DNA from: Stygibacter sp964604155
GTDB lineage: Bacteria > Cloacimonadota > Cloacimonadia > Cloacimonadales > TCS61
Direction of reading: 5' to 3'
Assembly (NCBI GenBank): GCA_964604155.1
Contig: CAZRXY010000109.1
Span: 1 to 30,568, forward strand
DNA length: 30,568 nt
The translations under genes were made by a program, and so were the position numbers. The notes beneath the pieces were generated by a model. The model did not search any database. It was not told the origin of the DNA and saw nothing but the letters and a program-made list of their open reading frames with translations. Shown here in pieces: positions 7,628 through 15,686 of the stretch; positions within the stretch are counted from its first letter, which is position 1; each line of letters starts with the position of its first letter.

Positions 7628-9191
7628 AAGTAACGGTGAGAAGGTGATATCAGCGGGGATTAAGCTCAAAGAATTGACGATGCTGCAACAGATTAGCATG
7701 ATGCTTATGCAAGAATATGATTTTGACAGGCTCTTTGGTCATATTCTTGATTGTGCCATAGATTATACAAATGCAGAAGGAGCCACTATATACATGGTAG
7801 ATGAAGATGACCAGCAATTAAGGTTCATAAAAGTATATAATTCTGCGATGGATATATCGCTGACAGGTGATGAAATCAATTGGCCACCGATTTCTCTATT
7901 TACAAATGGAGGTGAACCAAATCTGACTAATCTGGCAGCCTTGAGTTATCATAATAAGAGAAGTTATAATATTCCGGACGTTTATGAGCAGGAATATTTT
8001 GATAGTATCGGCACGAGGCAATATGATGAGCGCAATAATTATCTAACTCGATCGATAGTGGCGATTCCCATGCGAGATCACAAGAATCAGATAATCGGGA
8101 TAATTCAACTGGTGAATGCTCTTGACAAGGTGGGTGAGAAGAAAGCCTTTGAGAATGAGGAGATTGGTAATCTGGAAATGCTGGCTTCTTTTTCGGCAAT
8201 ATTAATGAATAATCAGAAGCTAATCCGAGATTTGCGAACTTCATTTCATCAATTTATCTCTGCGATAGCATGGGCAATTGATAAAAAATCGAAGCATTTT
8301 TCGGGTCATATAGCCAGAGTGAGTGAGCTGGTTTCTATGATTAGCGAAAGAATTAATAATTATAAAAGCGGTAGATCAAAATTTTCTGATATTTATTTTA
8401 GTGCAGAAGAATTTGAAGAGCTTCAGATAGCCGGATTGATGCATGATCTGGGAAAAATAATTACTCCCATGCATATACTGGATAAAAGTGCAAAATTACA
8501 AAAGATCACAGACAGGATAGATTTGGTGAAAGAGCGGATAGACCATATTAGAACACTTATAGAGATAGACCACAAATTCCTGAAAAAGATTAATGAAGCA
8601 AAATTCAATGAATTTATCAGGACAATTTTAGATTATGAAAATTTTCTCATTATGACAAATTCGGGTAGAAAATATCTTGATGATAATGATCTGGCATATC
8701 TTGATGAAATTCACCAGTTCGAGTATAAATATCAAGGTAAAAACTATCTAATTATCACTGATGATGAATATAATAATCTTTGCATTCGCAGGGGTACTCT
8801 GAATGCTGAGGATTTGCAGATAATCAGGGAGCACGTTGCTGTAACCGGTATGATGTTATCTCAGATCAGATTTCCCAGTTATATGGCAAATGCCCCTGGT
8901 TATGCCGAAGCTCATCATGAGAAACTGAATGGGATGGGTTATCCTAAAGGGCTTCGGGGCGATGAAATACCTTTGCAGGCGAGAATTATTGCATTAGCTG
9001 ATGTATTTGAAGCTCTTTCCGCTACCAGACCTTATAAGGCCCCTGTAAAATTATCAAAAACTATCAGTATCATGCAAAAAATGGTAGATAATAACGAATT
9101 AGATAAAGACCTTTTTGACTTTGCCATGGAAAATAAGATATTTATTGAATATGCTCATAAGTTTCTTAAAAGTGAACTCATTGATATCTGA
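7617..9191 (+). CDS. GAF / HD-GYP cyclic-nucleotide phosphodiesterase
   Basis: A 524-residue cytoplasmic signalling protein. Residues 20-200 form a GAF sensor domain (DFDRLFGHILD to IVAIPMRD and GIIQLVNALD). Residues 215-505 form an HD-GYP domain with H231 (HIARV), H276-D277 (MHDLGK), H406 (REHV) and HHEKLNGMGYP (433-443). HD-GYP enzymes hydrolyse cyclic di-GMP, some also 3',3'-cGAMP. The segment between HDLGK and REHV is about 125 residues, roughly 90-100 longer than in classic HD-GYPs. It is charged and helical (297-400); I recall other GAF/HD-GYP proteins with such an insert. The start is a GTG inside the end of the cyclase gene with AAGGA upstream, so translational coupling is likely. Co-expression with a cAMP producer suggests cross-talk through the GAF domain, but its ligand cannot be read from the sequence. 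Confidence 0.9.
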   Translation: MIDKSNGEKVISAGIKLKELTMLQQISMMLMQEYDFDRLFGHILDCAIDYTNAEGATIYMVDEDDQQLRFIKVYNSAMDISLTGDEINWPPISLFTNGGEPNLTNLAALSYHNKRSYNIPDVYEQEYFDSIGTRQYDERNNYLTRSIVAIPMRDHKNQIIGIIQLVNALDKVGEKKAFENEEIGNLEMLASFSAILMNNQKLIRDLRTSFHQFISAIAWAIDKKSKHFSGHIARVSELVSMISERINNYKSGRSKFSDIYFSAEEFEELQIAGLMHDLGKIITPMHILDKSAKLQKITDRIDLVKERIDHIRTLIEIDHKFLKKINEAKFNEFIRTILDYENFLIMTNSGRKYLDDNDLAYLDEIHQFEYKYQGKNYLIITDDEYNNLCIRRGTLNAEDLQIIREHVAVTGMMLSQIRFPSYMANAPGYAEAHHEKLNGMGYPKGLRGDEIPLQARIIALADVFEALSATRPYKAPVKLSKTISIMQKMVDNNELDKDLFDFAMENKIFIEYAHKFLKSELIDI

Positions 9192-9210
9192 AAAAAAAGG
9201 AGTAATGATA

Positions 9211-10188
9211 ATGGAAAAGCCAATGCCTGTTGTTGTTGTGAGTAGATGTCTGGGTTTTGAGCATTGTCGCTGGAATGGCGATATGACGAGTGATAGTTTT
9301 GTTAATCTGCTAAAGGACTACGTGAAATTTATTGATATTTGCCCGGAATCTGATATCGGATTAGGCATTCCCCGGAATCCGGTGCGTCTTGTGCGGGGTT
9401 CAGAATCTGATGATATAATTATGGTGCAAACTGCTACAGGTGAAGATTGCACTGAGAGGATGACGGGCTATTCAGAGAAAATCGTCTCATCTCTACAACG
9501 TGTTGACGGGTTTTTATTGAAAGGAGCTTCACCTTCATGTGGAATAAGTAATATCAAGATTTATGCTTCTGCAGCGAAAGGGTCATCTGTAGCTAAAAGC
9601 ACTGGATTATTTACTGCAATTGCTCAGAGAAGTTTTCCGCTTCTGCCTTTTGAAGACGAGGGAAGACTGCATAATTATATCCTGCGTGAAAAATGGCTTA
9701 CAGCAATCTTCGCAATATCAAGATTGCGTTCTCTGGCAGAAAACGGTAAGATATCGCAGTTATATGAATTCCATGCAACTCATAAATATCTATTAATGTC
9801 ATATAATCAGACGATTATGCGTGAATTGGGACACCTGCTGGCAAATCATGTTAACAAGTTATATACACAGATTTACAATGAATATGAAGAAATATTTTTG
9901 AGGCTGCTAAATTCTTCAGTATCAATTCCAAAACAGATAAATGTCCTGATGCATATGATGGGATATTTTGCTGATCAGCTAAATCCGGAAGAAAAACAAT
10001 ATTTCTTGAATGTACTGGAAGAATATCGTCGCGAAGCAATGCCTTTTATTGTTCCGGTAGAGATAATAAAAAATTGGGCGATAAGATTTGACAATGAATA
10101 TATCAAAAAGCAGATAATACTACAGCCATATCCGAGAGCACTGATGATGCTGACAGATTCTGGGAAAGGGAGAAATCTCAGGCACTAA
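9211..10188 (+). CDS. DUF523-DUF1722 fusion, TudS-like (thiouracil desulfidase family)
   Basis: A 325-residue protein. Residues 5-150 are DUF523, with conserved cysteines C13 (VSRC), C44 (DICPES) and C110 (SPSCG) and the typical GLGIPRNPVRLV. Residues 180-310 are DUF1722 (YbgA-like), with FHATHKYLLMSYN. DUF523 proteins such as TudS bind a [4Fe-4S] cluster through three cysteines and remove sulfur from 2-thiouracil; the fused DUF1722 is of uncertain role. AAGGAG at 9197-9202 favours the ATG at 9211 (8-nt spacing) over the ATG at 9205. It starts 19 nt after the HD-GYP stop, so it is probably in the same transcript. Its stop codon overlaps that of the convergent msr gene. Family assignment is firm; the substrate here is inferred. 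Confidence 0.87.
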   Translation: MEKPMPVVVVSRCLGFEHCRWNGDMTSDSFVNLLKDYVKFIDICPESDIGLGIPRNPVRLVRGSESDDIIMVQTATGEDCTERMTGYSEKIVSSLQRVDGFLLKGASPSCGISNIKIYASAAKGSSVAKSTGLFTAIAQRSFPLLPFEDEGRLHNYILREKWLTAIFAISRLRSLAENGKISQLYEFHATHKYLLMSYNQTIMRELGHLLANHVNKLYTQIYNEYEEIFLRLLNSSVSIPKQINVLMHMMGYFADQLNPEEKQYFLNVLEEYRREAMPFIVPVEIIKNWAIRFDNEYIKKQIILQPYPRALMMLTDSGKGRNLRH

Positions 10189-11096
10189 TCAAATCTATTC
10201 ACAGGTCTGTGGCAATAGGGTGCACCCCCTGACTTTTCATAATAATCCTGGTGATAATTCTCTGCCTGCCAGAATTTTAATGCCGGCTTGAGTTCAGTAA
10301 CTACGTCAAAACCCTTAGCCTTAAGTAAATCAATAAGCTTTTGGGCAGTTTTCATTTCTTCCTGATTGCTGAAAAATATTGCGGATCGGTATTGATTGCC
10401 ATAGTCCGGACCCTGATGATTGTACTGAGTGGGGTCATGAATCTCAAAAAACCTTCTGAGAATAGCTTCATACGAAGTTTTGCCAGGATCATAAAGTACT
10501 TTTACAGTCTCGGCATGACCAGTAGTTCCCAGACAAACCTGGTGATAGTCAGGATTTTCAACGTTTCCACCCATATATCCGGAAGTAGCAGATATCACAC
10601 CTTCATCTTGCTGTAGATAATGCTCTACGCCCCAGAAACAACCGCCAGCAACATATGCGGAAGCCGTCTGAGGTGCGGGAACAAAAGTAAGAGAGCGTGA
10701 ATTTACGCAATGTCTGATGTTTTTTTCTGTATATTTTTCACCTTCAAAAACGTGCCCAAGATGCGCGTTACAATTGGCGCAAACAATCTCTACACGTCTG
10801 CCATCTGCGTCTGGTATGCGTTTTATTGCCCCTGATATCTCATCATCAAAGCTGGGCCAGCCAGATCCTGAATCAAACTTGCTTATAGATTCATAAAGCG
10901 GGGCGCCACAGCGTAAGCAAAGATATGTGCCAGCCTGATAATGGTCATTATATTTGCCAGAAAATGGAGGTTCAGTTGCTCGCTTTTCTATGACCTGTTT
11001 CTCCTCATGAGTTAGTTCATTATACTTCAAATCATCCTCCTTCGCTATAGTATTATTTATGGTGAGAAGCATTAAAAAAGCCAATATTATTTTCAT
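10185..11096 (-). CDS. msrAB: Exported peptide-methionine sulfoxide reductase, MsrB-MsrA fusion
   Basis: A 303-residue bifunctional repair enzyme that reduces both epimers of methionine sulfoxide in proteins. Residues 1-18 are a signal peptide (MKIILAFLMLLTINNTIA), so it should act in the periplasm. MsrB occupies about 25-140, with zinc cysteines C60/C63 (CLRC) and C106/C109 (CANC) and catalytic C130 (RHCVNS). MsrA occupies about 145-300, with catalytic C153 (GGCFWGVE); C295 near the end may be the resolving cysteine. The B-then-A order is the reverse of the better-known MsrA-MsrB fusions. No thioredoxin domain is fused, so the electron donor must come from elsewhere. GAGG lies 6 nt before the ATG. 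It is convergent with the TudS-like gene. Confidence 0.95.
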   Translation of the reverse strand: MKIILAFLMLLTINNTIAKEDDLKYNELTHEEKQVIEKRATEPPFSGKYNDHYQAGTYLCLRCGAPLYESISKFDSGSGWPSFDDEISGAIKRIPDADGRRVEIVCANCNAHLGHVFEGEKYTEKNIRHCVNSRSLTFVPAPQTASAYVAGGCFWGVEHYLQQDEGVISATSGYMGGNVENPDYHQVCLGTTGHAETVKVLYDPGKTSYEAILRRFFEIHDPTQYNHQGPDYGNQYRSAIFFSNQEEMKTAQKLIDLLKAKGFDVVTELKPALKFWQAENYHQDYYEKSGGAPYCHRPVNRFD

Positions 11097-11142
11097 TTTT
11101 ACCTCACTATTTGATATTAAGATAACGTAAAAAGAGGATAAA

Positions 11143-11170
11143 AGTATAAATATATTGTATCTTCAGGCAA
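11143..11170 (-). promoter_or_regulatory. Probable promoter of msrB-msrA
   Basis: On the minus strand, TTGCCT (11170-11165), a 16-nt spacer and TATACT (11148-11143), about 47 nt before the msr start codon. Its -35 box touches the T-run of the preceding terminator, a compact terminator-promoter arrangement. Confidence 0.45.
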
Positions 11171-11205
11171 AAATCCGGGGAACGGGAATGTACCAACTCC
11201 CCGGA
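11169..11205 (-). terminator. Intrinsic terminator of the sorting-domain protein gene
   Basis: On the minus strand, TCCGGGGA pairs perfectly with TCCCCGGA around a 16-nt loop and is followed directly by TTTTT. It lies 10 nt beyond the stop codon at 11215. Confidence 0.8.
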
Positions 11206-11214
11206 AATTATGGT

Positions 11215-13353
11215 CTATTTAATTACTGCTACTTTGGCAAAAGCACTGCTGCCAGCCTGGTCAAGCTTGAAGAAATAAATACCGGCAGGGGTGTTTTCTG
11301 CCTGCCATGAAACTTGCATTTTTTCTCCTTCCTGAAGGTAGCCATCAAAAATATCTGCAACTTTTTGTCCCTTGATATTGTACACACTCACTTGAGCAGA
11401 TGCATTTTTCTGAGAGTTAAATTCTGCCGTGATACCGGCTCTTGTCATACCGGGGGTGTAGGGGTTAGGATAAGCTTTTAAATTGGGCACTGGTGGGACA
11501 TGGATATCGTAATCAGTATTACCATCAGACCAAAAAACGATATCAAGTGCTGCGAACTGGTACGTGCCACCATTAGGCAATCCGGCATTTCCGTTAACAA
11601 ATGACCCAAAATCTTCATCATCATAAAAGAGCAGATTTACTCTGCCAATATGCTCATTTGCATTGATCACTTCAATCTGGTCGCTTGGGAACATATAGCA
11701 TGGCTTAATACCACCGAGGGCAGGAGAATAATTCTCATCATCTGTTTTAGCATTTATAAAGAATGGTTCACTCCAATTTGCTCCATGGTCGTTGGATATT
11801 ACGCAGGCGATTTCAGCATAACCGCCCCAGCCTTCATAGCCTGTAATACCGTCATTAGCAAGTTTACTCTTTGTGCCATCAAGCCATAACATAATCTGCC
11901 AGCCCATCTCCTGATTAGCTGTACTAAATGTCTGATTCATGTGGAAAGCCTGATCCGGGTCATGATAATAAATGGGCCAGCTATTTTCCCACATGGGCAT
12001 TCCGTCATCATAAACTGCGTCAAATTCTCCATCTTCATCAAGATCCCAGGGCTGCATAGGCATATCATCATTAGGGTCTGCACCCTTGGGATAGATATCC
12101 TGGAAGCTGAATTCATGAGTTGTGAGATCAAATGTCCAACGCTTGGGATATATCTGGTTCCAGCCAGGATAGTAGTATCCAGGACCTGTGCCACTATCGA
12201 ACGTGATCCCCATGCTTCCGGCAAAACTTATTGTGGTATAATCTTCATTCCACACCAGATTAAAGTGACCGGAATGAATGATGTCCTGTTTGCAAATATA
12301 AGGAATATCGGGTGTTCCGGCGTCGCTATATAGATAGTATAGCGAATCTGTTTCTGTATCGATATAGGTAGGATTTTCCTGTTCAAATGATGCCGGAGCA
12401 GTGTACATCTCAAAATCGCCTTCCCCATAATTTTCGTTTATTAAAACTAAAAGTTCATCATCCTGATAACCATTAATATCACTGTGGGCAAGATAACCGA
12501 ACATAATGACAATATTTTCATGTACGGCAAAGGATATCTGAGGACGAGCCCATTCCGGGTCTTCCGCATTCCAGGCATCCATCTGCTCTACTGTACGAAA
12601 AGTCCACTCCAGTGTGCTTTGTGCTTCTAAGTCTGCAGAAGTGAAATCTGCATAAGCTATCAATTCATTTTCTGAGGGAAGAGCTTCTGAGCCATGAGAA
12701 GTAGTTGAATTCATGGCAGCCACATACACGCGACGGTGGTCTGGCAGTGGTGAAGGTCCAATATCAATTTTGGGCCAGATAAAGGAGTCATCATCAAATG
12801 GATAAGTGCCATTTTGCTGCAATTCCTCACAATCCAGCAGAGTATAAGCTGGTGAGAGCCATAAGCCTGGAGACTGGATTATATGATAAAGATCATATAG
12901 AAATATGCAATCAGAGGAAGATTGGTGAAAACTCACAAATACATTGCCTGTTGCGGGATCGACCACACTATCGCCATATCTGCCTTCACAACCTACACCG
13001 GCAGAAGTGGTAACTACGCCGGATTCATTTACGTAGGAATACGAAAGGTTATGAATGCCGCCGGTGCTTTCAGCCGTGCGATAAACCAGATAAGTACCCC
13101 CGCCCATATTATCTGGCTGAGCGGAAACTGTTAGTGCAGTATAGGCATGGAAATAATCATAATAACTGTTTAACAGGTCAACGGGCTCCACTCCCCATTC
13201 CCATTCAGGAACGTATCTTGAACGATCGATACTGGGAATTGGTGTGGTTGGTGCTTCTGCGGGTGTTTTTCGCTTATCATCTACCCTGAAATCGGTAGCG
13301 TAAACGCAAAACATAATACTCGCTAAAGTTAAAATCAAAACTAATTTCTTCAT
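11215..13353 (-). CDS. Exported protein with type IX-style C-terminal sorting domain
   Basis: A 712-residue protein starting at MKKLVLILTLASIMFCVYA; AAGGAG lies 5 nt before this ATG, which is preferred over one 8 codons upstream. The N-terminus is a signal peptide. The last 90 or so residues (YPNPYTPG, VYNIKGQKV, AGIYFFKL) match the FlgD-like or type A C-terminal sorting domain used by type IX secretion in Bacteroidota and relatives. It should therefore cross the outer membrane and be surface-bound or released. The large middle region is rich in aromatic and acidic residues and has one Asp-box-like motif (SNDHGANWSEP), as in sialidase-type beta-propellers. I see no catalytic signature, and the substrate is unknown. 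It has its own terminator at 11169-11205. Confidence 0.85.
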   Translation of the reverse strand: MKKLVLILTLASIMFCVYATDFRVDDKRKTPAEAPTTPIPSIDRSRYVPEWEWGVEPVDLLNSYYDYFHAYTALTVSAQPDNMGGGTYLVYRTAESTGGIHNLSYSYVNESGVVTTSAGVGCEGRYGDSVVDPATGNVFVSFHQSSSDCIFLYDLYHIIQSPGLWLSPAYTLLDCEELQQNGTYPFDDDSFIWPKIDIGPSPLPDHRRVYVAAMNSTTSHGSEALPSENELIAYADFTSADLEAQSTLEWTFRTVEQMDAWNAEDPEWARPQISFAVHENIVIMFGYLAHSDINGYQDDELLVLINENYGEGDFEMYTAPASFEQENPTYIDTETDSLYYLYSDAGTPDIPYICKQDIIHSGHFNLVWNEDYTTISFAGSMGITFDSGTGPGYYYPGWNQIYPKRWTFDLTTHEFSFQDIYPKGADPNDDMPMQPWDLDEDGEFDAVYDDGMPMWENSWPIYYHDPDQAFHMNQTFSTANQEMGWQIMLWLDGTKSKLANDGITGYEGWGGYAEIACVISNDHGANWSEPFFINAKTDDENYSPALGGIKPCYMFPSDQIEVINANEHIGRVNLLFYDDEDFGSFVNGNAGLPNGGTYQFAALDIVFWSDGNTDYDIHVPPVPNLKAYPNPYTPGMTRAGITAEFNSQKNASAQVSVYNIKGQKVADIFDGYLQEGEKMQVSWQAENTPAGIYFFKLDQAGSSAFAKVAVIK

Positions 13354-13428
13354 ATCTACTCCTTGAAAATAATTCACGTTAATAATTTATAATTTTACTG
13401 AATTCTGACAAGTAAAATGTTATCATTA

Positions 13429-14331
13429 TTATAACAATCTTTGATTAGCTTTAGAATCCCGCTTAGATATTTTTACAAATATCAGTAAAAATATTCCTGT
13501 TATTGCCGGTAATATATTACTTAGAAAAAATATAAATAGTGAACAGGCGACAGCAATTTCTTGCGAGATTTCTATAGTAGGATAGATTTTTATTGCCAGA
13601 TATTCCCTTATGCCTAAGCCAGATACGGTAACAGGAATAAGATTGGCAAATTGAACAAGAGGTACACTTTTAACTGCATTATAAAAACTGAAATATAAAA
13701 AACTATTAAAAAATATATAGTATTGAAATATTGTTAGAGTATTGATCATAATTTGTATAAGCAGAACAGGCATCAAAGTCTGACGATATTTATGCAGATA
13801 TTGCTGGAATATTTTTTTATCCGGAGAAATGGTAAAAAGCACAAAGGGCAGGCAGAGGGCAAGGACAGGCAAAAGAAGTTTCAGATAAAGAGCCAGATTC
13901 TCAAAATATAAACCAGCTGCTATACTGGCAAAAAATATCAGGCACCAGCTTTGGATAAATTTTTCGTAGGTGATAGAAACAAAGGAATCGCGTCTGCGGG
14001 AGGGGATAAAAAACATTCTGCCGTACACGCCAACGCCACCGGGAGACAGCATCCTGAAGGTAATACCAGCAAAAAAAGACAGTATCTTATCTTTGTTTTT
14101 CATCTTTAGATCGGGGATAAGCCTCAAAAAAGTGTTCCAGTTTACATATTGCAATCCGATTTTCATAAAACTTACCAGCAAAAGAATAAGTATTATGGAG
14201 ACCTCGAGATTTTTTATGATTTCATTAATTCGGCTTAAATCAATTTTTCTTAGCACCAGATATAGTATTGCCAGCGTGAGAGGATATTTCATTATCCTCA
14301 ATATTTTATTTAATCTCTCATCTATCTTCAT
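13429..14331 (-). CDS. Flippase-like integral membrane protein (YbhN / LPG-synthase TM family)
   Basis: A 300-residue polytopic membrane protein with about seven or eight hydrophobic segments. It matches the lysylphosphatidylglycerol synthase transmembrane / UPF0104 family by SPGGVGVYGR near residue 97 and LIPVTVSGLGIREYLA near 223-238. Family members are proposed to flip lipids or lipid-linked precursors. The soluble aminoacyl-transferase domain of MprF is absent, so it is not itself a lysyl-PG synthase. It stands 75 nt upstream of the sorting-domain gene on the same strand and diverges from the Rho gene across 126 nt that should contain both promoters. The substrate is unknown. Confidence 0.8.
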   Translation of the reverse strand: MKIDERLNKILRIMKYPLTLAILYLVLRKIDLSRINEIIKNLEVSIILILLLVSFMKIGLQYVNWNTFLRLIPDLKMKNKDKILSFFAGITFRMLSPGGVGVYGRMFFIPSRRRDSFVSITYEKFIQSWCLIFFASIAAGLYFENLALYLKLLLPVLALCLPFVLFTISPDKKIFQQYLHKYRQTLMPVLLIQIMINTLTIFQYYIFFNSFLYFSFYNAVKSVPLVQFANLIPVTVSGLGIREYLAIKIYPTIEISQEIAVACSLFIFFLSNILPAITGIFLLIFVKISKRDSKANQRLL

Positions 14332-14457
14332 ACTTTTCCTTCTGTCTTTAAATATTTACTTAACTGGCACAGAATTCCCTGGCACTAAAAAACAGGCAAG
14401 TTAAAATCAAAATTGCTATTTAAATTGACAAATTAGACTATGGCAGGTGAATGACTC

Positions 14458-15537
14458 ATGCATAATTTGAAAGAGATTGAAGGAATATTATATTTTAGAG
14501 CCAGGAATAAAGCCATTGTGAGCGAAGATCCCTATAGCACGACGGCAGATGAGCACATAGTACCTGTTCAGATGGTCAATAGATATCATCTGGAAGAGGG
14601 TGCTCGGATAAGATTCCTGCGTAGGGGTAATAACCAGGTAGAGATCACCTCAATTAATGGTAAAAATCCTCATGAATATACAAATCGGCGACGCTTTGAA
14701 AAGCTAATTGTAATCAATCCTGAGAAAAAATTTGATCTTGATGATTCTAATGATCAATCTTTGAGGATGCTTGATCTTATGGCGCCTCTGGCAAAAGGTT
14801 CACGTGCCTTGATAATTTCTCCGCCACGAGCCGGAAAGACAATTTTGCTGGAAAAGCTTGCCTGCCATTTTGCTAAAGATAGTTCATTACGAACTGTTAT
14901 GTTTCTCATTGATGAAAGGCCCGAAGAGATCACTCATTTAAAAAGAGTTACAAATCTCCCCATCTTTGCCAGTTCAATGGACAGATCAAGCAGTAAACAT
15001 GTCCAGCTTGCAGATCTGCTGGTAAAAAATATTCGTCAGGAAGTGGAATCCGGCAATGATATTGTGGTGCTGCTGGACAGCCTCACCAGATTGGGCAGAG
15101 CTCATAATCTGAGAGACAGTAATTCCGGCAGTAAAATATTATCAGGAGGGCTTGGTTCTCAGGCTTTGCAAATTCCGCGAAAGCTATTTGGTACTGCCAG
15201 GAATATAGAAGAAGGTGGTTCGTGCACGATAATTGCTACTATACTCCATCAAACGGGTTCCAGGATGGATGAGATGATCTTTCAAGAATTTAAAGGTACC
15301 GGGAATTGCGAGATCATGCTTGACCGCAGAATGGCAGAATTAAGATTATTCCCTGCTCTTGATATTGCCCAAAGTGGCACAAGGCGTGAAGAATTGTTTC
15401 GCTCAGAAGAATCACTTGAGCAGATCAATAAATTGCGGCGCAAACTTGCCAGCGATGATAATGAATCAGCTCTAAGAACGCTGCTTAACGCTTTAGAAAA
15501 ATATCCGCGAAATCAAAATCTGCTTTCCGGACTATGA
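14458..15537 (+). CDS. rho: Transcription termination factor Rho, short form lacking the N-terminal helical domain
   Basis: A 359-residue hexameric RNA-translocase ATPase. Residues 6-65 correspond to the cold-shock-type RNA-binding fold, but the aromatic RNP1 motif of classic Rho (GFGFLR) is replaced by GILYFRA. The motor is well conserved: Walker A PPRAGKT (122-128), catalytic LIDERPEE (150-157), Walker B DIVVLLD (201-207), Q-loop LSGGLGSQALQIP, R-loop SRMDE...EFKGTGN, and arginine finger SGTRREEL near R309. E. coli Rho has 419 residues and an extra helical Rho-N domain at the front. An in-frame TGA at 14452-14454, directly before the ATG, excludes a longer N-terminus. AGGTGA lies about 7 nt upstream of the start. 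It may be the only Rho of this genome or a second copy; the window cannot tell. Confidence 0.92.
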   Translation: MHNLKEIEGILYFRARNKAIVSEDPYSTTADEHIVPVQMVNRYHLEEGARIRFLRRGNNQVEITSINGKNPHEYTNRRRFEKLIVINPEKKFDLDDSNDQSLRMLDLMAPLAKGSRALIISPPRAGKTILLEKLACHFAKDSSLRTVMFLIDERPEEITHLKRVTNLPIFASSMDRSSSKHVQLADLLVKNIRQEVESGNDIVVLLDSLTRLGRAHNLRDSNSGSKILSGGLGSQALQIPRKLFGTARNIEEGGSCTIIATILHQTGSRMDEMIFQEFKGTGNCEIMLDRRMAELRLFPALDIAQSGTRREELFRSEESLEQINKLRRKLASDDNESALRTLLNALEKYPRNQNLLSGL

Positions 15538-15686
15538 TAAGAAATATTGCTGCCAGCTCCGGCTTCAGAAATCAGGTATAGAGACCAGACTGCATCTCAA
15601 ATTTTTATTCAGATTGAGTTGAAGTGGGCAGTGCCTGTTTACATTTTGCAGAGATATACATCAGCATGAGAAATAGATATATTGCT

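Noticed and set aside
14364..14385. Direct repeat CTGGCAC at 15-bp spacing between the divergent flippase-like and rho genes
   Set aside because: Two 7-bp words are too little to claim an operator.
14425..14430. TTGACA before rho as a -35 box
   Set aside because: No acceptable -10 box at 16-18 nt, and the start codon would be too close.
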